Shown: positions 26,625-34,196 of the stretch, one piece after another
Position numbering within the stretch: position 1 is the first letter of the stretch
How the letters are laid out: each line of letters opens with the position of its first letter
Origin: Spirosoma fluviale
GTDB taxonomy: Bacteria; Bacteroidota; Bacteroidia; Cytophagales; Spirosomataceae
Length of the DNA stretch: 64,000 nucleotides
Direction: 5' to 3'
NCBI RefSeq assembly: GCF_900230225.1
Contig: NZ_OCNH01000001.1
Span: forward strand, 1 to 64,000
The notes under the pieces: model-generated
Seen by the model: only the letters and a program-made list of their open reading frames with translations
Told to the model about the DNA's origin: nothing
Database searches by the model: none
Translations under genes and position numbers: made by a program

Positions 26625-27704
26625 ATGAGTGAAGTAGCCACCCGTTTTGCTCCCGGCGTTGTGACCGGAGAAGGCGTTACCGAAATTTTCCGTCACGCCA
26701 ACGAAAATGATTACGCCCTTCCCGCCGTCAATGTTGTTGGCACGGACTCCGTCAACGCCGTACTGGAAACAGCTAAAGCGGTTAACTCTCCGGTAATCGT
26801 TCAGTTCTCGAACGGTGGAGGTATTTTCTACGCCGGTAAGTCGCTGCCTAACGATAAGCAACAGGCTGCCATTGCCGGTTCTATTTCGGGAGCTTTGCAC
26901 GTTCACCATATCGCTGAACTATACGGCGTTCCCGTTATTCTGCATACCGACCACTGCGCCAAAAAACTGCTTCCCTGGATTGATGGTCTGCTGACTGCCG
27001 GTGAAAAGCATTTTGACCAAACGGGCAAACCCTTGTACTCGTCGCACATGCTCGACCTGTCGGAAGAGCCTATCGAAGAGAACATCGAAATCTGCTCGAA
27101 ATACTTTGAGCGCATGGCTAAAATCGGCATGACGCTCGAAATTGAACTGGGTGTAACGGGTGGTGAAGAAGATGGCGTCGATAACACGGACGTTGATGAT
27201 TCGAAACTGTACACGCAGCCATCCGAAGTAGCCTACGCCTACGAAGAACTGAGCAAGATTTCGCCGAACTTCACGATTGCAGCTGCTTTTGGCAACGTAC
27301 ACGGTGTATACAAGCCGGGCAACGTGAAATTGTCGCCAATCATTCTGGACAATTCGCAGAAATACATTCAAGAGCATTACAACACGGGACCGCTGCCGGT
27401 GAATTTCGTATTCCACGGTGGATCGGGCTCAAGCCGCGAAGAAATCCGGGAAGCCATCCGTTATGGTGCCGTGAAAATGAACCTCGACACCGACATGCAG
27501 TGGGCCATGTGGGAAGGTATCCTGAAATACTACAAGTCGAAAGAAGGCTATCTGCAATCGCAGCTGGGTAACCCCGAAGGTGCTGATTCGCCAAACAAAA
27601 AATATTATGATCCACGGGTGTGGTTGCGTAAAGGTGAAGAAAGCATGGTGCAACGCCTGAAAATCGCGTTCGAAGATTTGAACTGCATCAACCGACTGGC
27701 CTAG
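26625..27704 (+). CDS. fbaA: Class II fructose-bisphosphate aldolase
   Basis: The 359-residue protein is a full-length class II (zinc-dependent) aldolase of the E. coli FbaA type, interconverting fructose 1,6-bisphosphate with dihydroxyacetone phosphate and glyceraldehyde 3-phosphate in glycolysis and gluconeogenesis. Motifs include VPVILHTDHCAKKLLPW with zinc-binding His and the catalytic Asp, EIELGVTGGEEDGVDN, FGNVHGVYKPGNV, and FHGGSGSSREEI. It is a single-gene unit followed by a strong terminator; codon use favours C-ending codons, as expected for a highly expressed gene. Confidence 0.96.
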   Translation: MSEVATRFAPGVVTGEGVTEIFRHANENDYALPAVNVVGTDSVNAVLETAKAVNSPVIVQFSNGGGIFYAGKSLPNDKQQAAIAGSISGALHVHHIAELYGVPVILHTDHCAKKLLPWIDGLLTAGEKHFDQTGKPLYSSHMLDLSEEPIEENIEICSKYFERMAKIGMTLEIELGVTGGEEDGVDNTDVDDSKLYTQPSEVAYAYEELSKISPNFTIAAAFGNVHGVYKPGNVKLSPIILDNSQKYIQEHYNTGPLPVNFVFHGGSGSSREEIREAIRYGAVKMNLDTDMQWAMWEGILKYYKSKEGYLQSQLGNPEGADSPNKKYYDPRVWLRKGEESMVQRLKIAFEDLNCINRLA

Positions 27705-27730
27705 TCAGTTTTCGGTTCAGGGTTTAGACG

Positions 27731-27763
27731 AGTGCCGGGTTAATCAACCCGGCACTTTTTTTA
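27731..27763 (+). terminator. Intrinsic terminator of fbaA
   Basis: Ten-bp GC-rich arms (AGTGCCGGGT at 27731-27740 and its complement at 27747-27756) surround a 6-base loop and are followed by a run of seven T. Confidence 0.93.
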
Positions 27764-28085
27764 TGCTGTTTTCAGCCAATGGTAAGCATACCAACAGCAA
27801 TTCAAAGCAATAAGTGTTTTTACTTATGTAGTAACCTGAGTATAAATTATGTCGATGATTTTATAGTAGAAAGTAATCCCTAAAAGCCTCTAAATGATAG
27901 AAAGTAGACGGGGGGAGTATCGTACAAAATCCTTAACTTTCAGTATAATATACCGCTTTATGTGATGTATTGTGGAAAAAATTGGGTTTTATCTGATTTT
28001 TCGTTTACATGGTCAATATACTTCCGTAAAGAACAGGATTGGTTAACTCAACAACGTTATTCATTTAAGATGATTTTAATTTAAT
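27764..28085. other. AT-rich upstream region of the RND operon
   Basis: About 320 bases without a gene. The region is AT-rich and presumably contains the efflux operon promoter, but no good TTTG/TAnnTTTG pair or clear operator palindrome could be identified. Confidence 0.5.
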
Positions 28086-31000
28086 ATGAATTTGATCCGC
28101 TCTGCGTTACGAAAGCCAATAACCATTTTGGTGCTCGTAGCCAGCCTGTTTTACTTCGGTATAGGTGCCGTTCGCACCATCAAGATTGACATATTCCCGA
28201 ACCTGAATCTGCCGGTTATTTACATTTCCCAACCGTTTGGTGGCTATACACCCAACCAGATGGAGTCGTTCTTCGGGAAGCAATACGTCAACCTGCTGTT
28301 GTATGTGTCGGGGGTAAAAAGCATCGAAACGAAGAACATTCAGGGGATCACGCTCCTGAAACTGTCGTTCTATGAAGGTACCAACATGGCGCAGGCCGCT
28401 GCGGAGGTGTCTGCCTACTCGAACCGGGCGCAGTCCAGCTTTCCGCCGGGTTCGCAGCCGCCATTTATTCTCCGCTTCGATGCCTCGACGTTGCCGGTCG
28501 GGCAGTTGGTATTGAGCAGTCCGCAACGAACCAACAACGAACTACAAGACTTAGCCAACGTTTACATTCGTTCGGGCTTTACGTCTATTCCGGGGCTGGT
28601 ATCGCCCGCTCCCTTTGGGGGTAATGCCCGGTCTATTGTGATCAAAGCCGACCCGGAGTTACTTCGGTCGCACAACCTGACGCCCGATCAGTTGGTAGCC
28701 GCCCTGCGGATCAACAACCAGGCAACCCCGGCCGGAAACGTGCGGATTGGTGATTTCAACTATTTTACGCCCGCTAATACAACCGTCAAGAATATTCAGG
28801 ATTTCGGTGATATTCCACTTTATACCGGGACGGTTCAAAACCTGTATCTGAAAGACGTTGCCACCATTGAGGATGGCGCCGATATTACGCAAGGGTATGT
28901 ACTGGTCAATGGGAAGCGTTCGGTGTACCTGCCCATCACCAAGTCAGCGGATGCGTCGACCTGGGAGGTGGTACAGAATCTAAAAGCGGCCTTGCCCCGT
29001 TTTCAGGCCCTGCTGCCCGAAGATGTCAAACTCACCTACACCTTCGACCAGTCGGTGTATGTGATCAATGCGGTCGAAAGTCTGATGACCGAGGGGGCCA
29101 TTGGTGCTATTCTGACGGGGTTGATGGTCCTGCTCTTCCTGGGCGACGTTCGGGGGGCGCTGATCGTGATCATTACCATTCCGACCTGTATTATCTCCGG
29201 CGTCCTGTTCCTCTCCCTATTCGGGCAGACGATCAATATTATGACCCTGAGTGGTCTATCGCTGGCCATCGGGATTCTGGTCGATGAAAGTACGGTAACC
29301 ATTGAGAACATTCACCAGCATATGGATATGGGCAAAGTCAAAGCCCTGGCTATCTGGGATGCCTGTAAGGAAATCGCTTTCTCGAAGCTGCTGATTCTGT
29401 TTTGTATCCTCGCGGTGTTTGCCCCGGCTTTCACCATGACGGGTATTCCGGGGGCGCTGTTCCTGCCGCTGGCACTGGCCATTGGCTTCTCGATGGTTAC
29501 GTCGTACCTGATGGCGCAAACGCTGGTGCCGGTGCTGGCCAACTGGATGATGAAAGAGCACCATCCCGCCAGCAATGGGAAAGCCAGTAAGCCAGAGGCT
29601 GTAAACGGCCATGCGATTTCGGCTAACGGCAATGGAAAGGCGGGCGTAAACGGTAAGCACACGCAGGATGACTTACTACAGGAAAAGATAAAAATAGCGC
29701 ATCGGATCGACCTGAATAATGACGGTAAAATCAGCTTCTTTGAGCGGGTACGCGCCCGTTTTGTGCGGTCTATCGGCCGGATGCTGCCTTACCGTAAAGC
29801 CATTGTAGTGGTCTATGTCGTTGGTGCACTGGCAGTTGCCTTTGTACTGATCAACTCCATTGGCCGCGATGTGCTGCCCAAAGCGGGTGGCGGTCAGTTT
29901 CAGGTTCGGCTTCGTAACCCCGACGGCACCCGTCTCGAAAAGACCGAAGCGACCATGCTCAGGACCATCGACGTGCTGAATAAGATGGTTGGAAAGGAAA
30001 ACATTGAAATCACCTCCGCCATGGTGGGTATGCACGGTGCCCAATTCTCGACGAGCCCTATTTACCTATTCATGGCCGGACCTCAGGAGGGTGTTTTGCA
30101 GGTGAGTCTGAAACACGACTACGATGTTGATCTGGATGAGTTGAAGGACCGATTTAGAGCCAGCATGAAGAAAGCGCTGCCGGGGGTGAAACTCTCCTTC
30201 GAACCCATTGAGTTGACCGATAAGATTCTCAGCCAGGGGTCGCCTACGCCCATCGAAGTCAAACTTTCGGGGAAGAACAAGCAGCAGAACGAAGAATACG
30301 CCAACAAGGTGATCGCCAAACTGAACAAGATTCCGTACCTGCGGGATGTGCAGATTGGCCAGGCTACGAAATCTCCATCCATCAACGTCAATATCGACCG
30401 GGTACGGGCCGCTCAACTGGGTACCGATATATCGGCCATTTCGCGCTCACTGATTGCCGCCACTTCCTCGTCGCGCTATACCGAGAAAAGCGTCTGGATC
30501 GACCCCAAATCAAGCCAGACCTACACAGTTCAGGTGCAGGTTCCCGAAAACCGGATGACCAGCGTTAATGATCTGGGCGAAATACCCATTCTGCCGAACT
30601 CAAACCGGCCGGTGCTCAGCGATGTAGCGACTTTACAGGAAGGGACTACCTACGGCGAAAACGATAACATTGGAGCCATACCAGTGCTGTCGGTAACGGC
30701 TAACCTGAATGATATTGATCTGGGAACAGCCGCCCGTGACGTGCAAAAAGCCATCGACTCGCTGGGCGAGCTACCGCGTGGCTTGACCGTGAAAATGCAG
30801 GGATTGACGCAAGTGCTCATCGACACGCTCGATAGCCTGCAAACGGGTCTGATCACAGCTATCATGGTTATTTTCCTGATGCTGGCCGCCAATTTTCAGT
30901 CCTTCAAAGTATCGCTGGTGGTGTTGTGTACGGTGCCTGCCGTATTGGTTGGTTCGCTGGTGCTGCTGATGCTGACCGGCTCAACGCTCAACCTGCAATC

Positions 31001-31400
31001 GTATATGGGCATGATCATGTCGGTGGGGGTGTCCATTTCCAACGCGGTACTCATGGTGACCAATGCCGAAGAATTGCGTATGCGGAACGGCAATGCAATG
31101 TTGGCGGCTCGGGAAGCGGCATCGTTACGGATGCGCCCTATTCTCATGACCAGCGTCGCGATGGTGGTGGGTATGATTCCGATGGCATCGGGTTTGGGTG
31201 AAGGCGGGTCGCAGTCGGCACCGCTGGGCCGGGCCGTTATTGGCGGTCTGATCGCTTCGACCTTCGCAGCCTTGTTTATTCTGCCACTGGCTTTCGCCTG
31301 GGTACAGGGCAAAACCTCAACCGAATCGGTATCGCTCGATCCCGAAGATAAAGACAGTAAACATTACATTTCTCCCTCGTATGAAACGGTCACTAAATAA
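28086..31400 (+). CDS. RND efflux permease with an EF-hand loop in the central linker
   Basis: This 1,104-residue inner-membrane transporter has the RND layout: an N-terminal helix (LVLVASLFYFGIGAVRTIKIDIFPN), a periplasmic porter domain, helices 2-6 including the TM4 motif IGILVDESTVTIENI, then a second half with GMIMSVGVSISNAVLMVTNAEEL. It would export drugs or other small compounds by proton antiport. In the cytoplasmic linker after TM6 is an Asn/Gly-rich stretch, then DLNNDGKISFFE (residues 542-553), which fits the 12-residue EF-hand consensus at every ligand position. The AcrB Asp-Asp pair is Asp-Glu here, and the TM10 lysine is replaced by Glu. The 3' end overlaps the adaptor gene by 20 bases. 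No TolC-like gene is adjacent. Confidence 0.93.
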   Translation: MNLIRSALRKPITILVLVASLFYFGIGAVRTIKIDIFPNLNLPVIYISQPFGGYTPNQMESFFGKQYVNLLLYVSGVKSIETKNIQGITLLKLSFYEGTNMAQAAAEVSAYSNRAQSSFPPGSQPPFILRFDASTLPVGQLVLSSPQRTNNELQDLANVYIRSGFTSIPGLVSPAPFGGNARSIVIKADPELLRSHNLTPDQLVAALRINNQATPAGNVRIGDFNYFTPANTTVKNIQDFGDIPLYTGTVQNLYLKDVATIEDGADITQGYVLVNGKRSVYLPITKSADASTWEVVQNLKAALPRFQALLPEDVKLTYTFDQSVYVINAVESLMTEGAIGAILTGLMVLLFLGDVRGALIVIITIPTCIISGVLFLSLFGQTINIMTLSGLSLAIGILVDESTVTIENIHQHMDMGKVKALAIWDACKEIAFSKLLILFCILAVFAPAFTMTGIPGALFLPLALAIGFSMVTSYLMAQTLVPVLANWMMKEHHPASNGKASKPEAVNGHAISANGNGKAGVNGKHTQDDLLQEKIKIAHRIDLNNDGKISFFERVRARFVRSIGRMLPYRKAIVVVYVVGALAVAFVLINSIGRDVLPKAGGGQFQVRLRNPDGTRLEKTEATMLRTIDVLNKMVGKENIEITSAMVGMHGAQFSTSPIYLFMAGPQEGVLQVSLKHDYDVDLDELKDRFRASMKKALPGVKLSFEPIELTDKILSQGSPTPIEVKLSGKNKQQNEEYANKVIAKLNKIPYLRDVQIGQATKSPSINVNIDRVRAAQLGTDISAISRSLIAATSSSRYTEKSVWIDPKSSQTYTVQVQVPENRMTSVNDLGEIPILPNSNRPVLSDVATLQEGTTYGENDNIGAIPVLSVTANLNDIDLGTAARDVQKAIDSLGELPRGLTVKMQGLTQVLIDTLDSLQTGLITAIMVIFLMLAANFQSFKVSLVVLCTVPAVLVGSLVLLMLTGSTLNLQSYMGMIMSVGVSISNAVLMVTNAEELRMRNGNAMLAAREAASLRMRPILMTSVAMVVGMIPMASGLGEGGSQSAPLGRAVIGGLIASTFAALFILPLAFAWVQGKTSTESVSLDPEDKDSKHYISPSYETVTK

Positions 31401-32511
31401 ACCAGTACGCGGTCTGCTTGTGCTGACAAGTAGTCTGTTACTGGCCATTGCGCTCACGAATTGTCATTCCTCGGAAAGTAAAGCGGAAGCAAAAGAAGAA
31501 GATGAGAAAGTTGAGGCTCCCGCAGCACTGGAAACGTTTTCGCTGAGCAGGGGCAAGCTGTCTTCGTCATTGCATATACCCGGCGAACTGGTTGCCTATC
31601 GTGATGTAGATATTTATGCTAAAGTCAGTGGTTTCATCAAATCGCTGCATGTGGATGTGGGCTCTGACGTGAAACAGGGGCAATTACTGGCCTTAGCCGA
31701 AGCCCCGGAACTGAGTGCCCAGCTTACCTCGGCTGAGTCGAGATTGAAAGCGCAGGAGGCCACGTCTATCGGTAGTCGGGCCAATTATGAGCGGGTACTC
31801 GAAGCCAGCAAATTCTCCGGAGCCGTTTCGAAGAACGACGTTGATCTGGCCTTAGCCCGACGAAATGCCGATCTGGCCCAGTTGGATGCCGCCAAATCGG
31901 CCTATCGCGAAGTGGCTGATTTGAAAAAGTACCTCGAAATCAGAGCACCGTTCAACGGGATTATCAGTGCCCGTAACGCCAGCACCGGTGCCTACATCGG
32001 GCCATCGGGCAAAGGCTCCGAATTTCCCCTGTTTGTGCTGACAGAGCAGAAGCGGTTGCGTCTGGTAATCTCCGTGCCGGAAGCGTACACCGGTTATGTC
32101 GATCAGAATGACCCGGTAAGTTTCAGCGTTAAGACGTTCCCCGATAAAAAATTTACGGGGCAGATTAAACGGCTTTCCGGCGCGCTGGACAAGCGCCTGC
32201 GCGCTGAGCGGGTGGAAGTGGATGTAGTGAACAATGACAGAAAGTTGTTGCCGGGTATGGTCGCTGAAGTAACTCTCCCATTGCCAACCAAAACCAGCAC
32301 GTTCGTGGTGCCGAAATCCGCTATTGTCAACTCTTCGACGGGCGTTTTCGTCATTCGGGTCAATAATCAGAAAGCAGAGTGGGTGCCCGTCAAAAAGGGG
32401 CTGGAGGCCGATAATAAAATCGAAATATTCGGTGCCGTTAACGAAGGCGACAAACTGATCACATCGGCTACCGAAGAGATTCGCGATGGTTCGTCGGTTA
32501 GTGTGAAGTAG
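31381..32511 (+). CDS. RND periplasmic adaptor (membrane fusion protein)
   Basis: The 376-residue lipoprotein starts MKRSLNKPVRGLLVLTSSLLLAIALTNC, with the lipobox ALTNC. An acidic/Lys-rich linker (EAKEEDEKVEA) follows, then the membrane-fusion-protein fold: the lipoyl-like half motif VSGFIKSLHVDVGSDVKQGQLLALAE, a coiled-coil hairpin (LTSAESRLKAQEATS), the second half LEIRAPFNGIISARNASTGAYI, and beta-barrel and membrane-proximal domains. It couples the permease to an outer-membrane channel. Its start overlaps the permease 3' end, so the two are co-translated. The last codons lie within a 49-bp palindrome arm. Confidence 0.93.
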   Translation: MKRSLNKPVRGLLVLTSSLLLAIALTNCHSSESKAEAKEEDEKVEAPAALETFSLSRGKLSSSLHIPGELVAYRDVDIYAKVSGFIKSLHVDVGSDVKQGQLLALAEAPELSAQLTSAESRLKAQEATSIGSRANYERVLEASKFSGAVSKNDVDLALARRNADLAQLDAAKSAYREVADLKKYLEIRAPFNGIISARNASTGAYIGPSGKGSEFPLFVLTEQKRLRLVISVPEAYTGYVDQNDPVSFSVKTFPDKKFTGQIKRLSGALDKRLRAERVEVDVVNNDRKLLPGMVAEVTLPLPTKTSTFVVPKSAIVNSSTGVFVIRVNNQKAEWVPVKKGLEADNKIEIFGAVNEGDKLITSATEEIRDGSSVSVK

Positions 32512-32625
32512 AGACCGCACCGGCGGACCGGCAATACTTTGCGTCTCATTTCGCGTCAGCAAAAACCATCCGGACGAATGAGACGCAAAGTATTGCCGGT
32601 CCGCCGGTGCGGTCTCTACTTCACA
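32502..32625. terminator. Inverted repeat with 49-bp perfect arms covering both gene ends
   Basis: Arms 32502-32550 and 32577-32625 are perfectly complementary over 49 bases with a 26-base loop. The left arm contains the last codons and stop of the adaptor gene, and the right arm those of the M24 peptidase gene; both therefore end Val-Lys-stop (GTG AAG TAG). Each arm contains one copy of the GC-rich word CCGCACCGGCGGACCG seen inserted in the IS110 gene. Confidence 0.92.
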
Positions 32626-33977
32626 TAGCCCAACTTCCTCGGAATGGTATAAATCTCCGTTTGCCGACCGTCGATGTAGCGGAAGGATTTGCCGTCGAAA
32701 AAGCCGTCTTCTTCCAGCATGATGCGCACTACTTTTTTCCATTCCGGAATCTCTACGGCGGCATTGAGCTCGATGGAATAGGCAGTGTTGGCTAACAGCG
32801 GATAATCGCCGGGGCCGGGAACGCCCTTTTGCTGATCCCATAAGCCAATGGTCGGGCCGGCCGCGTGGCCGTGCACACCGATGGGGTGGGAGTAGATGGT
32901 TCCGTTGATGCCTTCTTTCTTCGATTGCTCCAGAGCTGCCAGCAACATCTGATTGCCGGTTTTACCTGCGCTGAACTGCTCGGTCAGGATTTCCTGTAAG
33001 CGATTGCCTTGTTTGAATGCAGCCTTGATCGACTCCGGAACGTCGGTTTCGCCGGGGCGCAGGATGTAGGCGTGTTGCTGCTGGTCGGTGTTCAGGCGCA
33101 GGTAGGTGATGCCGAAGTCGACGTGGATCAAATCGCCGGGCATGATGACTTGCTTGTCGGGGCGCTTGGAGAAAGTGCGGAGGTGGTTGAAATCCGTCTC
33201 GTCGGCTCGTTGCACATCAACCGTTGGGTGGAACCAGGTGTCGAGACCCAGGTTCGTGATGCGCTGGCGAAACCACCAAACTACATCGTCGGTTGTGGTT
33301 ACGCCCGGCTGGATTACCTGCTCCGAAAACCCTTCCTGAATGATCTGGTGCGAGAGTCGGCAGATGAGCGGGTAAATGGCCATTTCCTTTTCCGTCCGCG
33401 TTTCGAGCCAGCCAACGGCTACTTTCTCCGCAGACACAATGCGTTTTTGATAATCGCCGGGGAGCTTTTTTATGAACTCTTCGTGCTCCGAGAACGAAAG
33501 ACCATCCGCGTGGCCGTAGTTGGTGGACATGTTCAGGCCGATTTTCTTCGGCTTGCGGTCTTCGATGATCTTCGCCAGCGCTTCCCATTGATTCGGTCGA
33601 ACGTCGATGTCCCACGCGCCTTTCAGCAGGTTGCCGACATCGTAGCGGGCAATGGCCAGCTTTTCCAACTCCTTTCCATTATCAAAGAAAACGATGATCG
33701 TTCGTCGACGGGCCGAAAGCCACGTACTGGGCAGCATGGTTCGCAGCACGGGGTCTTCGTTGTATTCCCGGGAGATGATCACCCACATATCGATGCCCTC
33801 GCGACGCATGAGCTGAGGCAGAAAATTGGTGAAGCGGTCGTCCAGAATTTCGTCGATCACCCGCGACCGGTCGCGCTCGGATAAAACAGTGGATGGTGAC
33901 GGGCTTTGTGCGAAGGTCGTGCCCAGGATAAGCGAAAATGTGAATAATTTTATCAGAAAGTGTACTGATTTGTGCAT
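32616..33977 (-). CDS. M24 family metallopeptidase (Xaa-Pro aminopeptidase-like)
   Basis: The start at 33977 (MHKSVHFLIKLFTFSLILGTTFAQ) gives a signal peptide; 453 residues. The C-terminal half is a pita-bread M24 domain with candidate ligands in LIHVDFGITYLRLNTD, HPIGVHGHAAGPTIGLWD, YSIELNAAVEIPEW and IMLEEDGFF. The N-terminal half resembles the creatinase-like domain (MRREGIDMWVIISREYNEDPVL). It would be a periplasmic peptidase removing N-terminal residues before proline or acting on similar substrates. The second Asp ligand, usually in a GxxSD context, is in NTD here. It converges on the adaptor gene, with its stop codon inside the palindrome arm. Confidence 0.88.
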   Translation of the reverse strand: MHKSVHFLIKLFTFSLILGTTFAQSPSPSTVLSERDRSRVIDEILDDRFTNFLPQLMRREGIDMWVIISREYNEDPVLRTMLPSTWLSARRRTIIVFFDNGKELEKLAIARYDVGNLLKGAWDIDVRPNQWEALAKIIEDRKPKKIGLNMSTNYGHADGLSFSEHEEFIKKLPGDYQKRIVSAEKVAVGWLETRTEKEMAIYPLICRLSHQIIQEGFSEQVIQPGVTTTDDVVWWFRQRITNLGLDTWFHPTVDVQRADETDFNHLRTFSKRPDKQVIMPGDLIHVDFGITYLRLNTDQQQHAYILRPGETDVPESIKAAFKQGNRLQEILTEQFSAGKTGNQMLLAALEQSKKEGINGTIYSHPIGVHGHAAGPTIGLWDQQKGVPGPGDYPLLANTAYSIELNAAVEIPEWKKVVRIMLEEDGFFDGKSFRYIDGRQTEIYTIPRKLGYVK

Positions 33978-34196
33978 AGAGTTCAGGTTATCAACAGTTT
34001 GTAGCAAGATACACAAAGACGTTACAGATTTTTAACAATTGGGTAGACAACGTTTTCGTTTCTGTGTGCATCTTGCCTTTAAGGCAGCCACTGATAGTGC
34101 TGACTGGTTGTCGATGGAAATTGGTTGTTTGTAGAAAAAATATACCCTGTTTTTCGTTTAACGAGTACATTCGTACACTTGTCAACTCCCGCTTGC

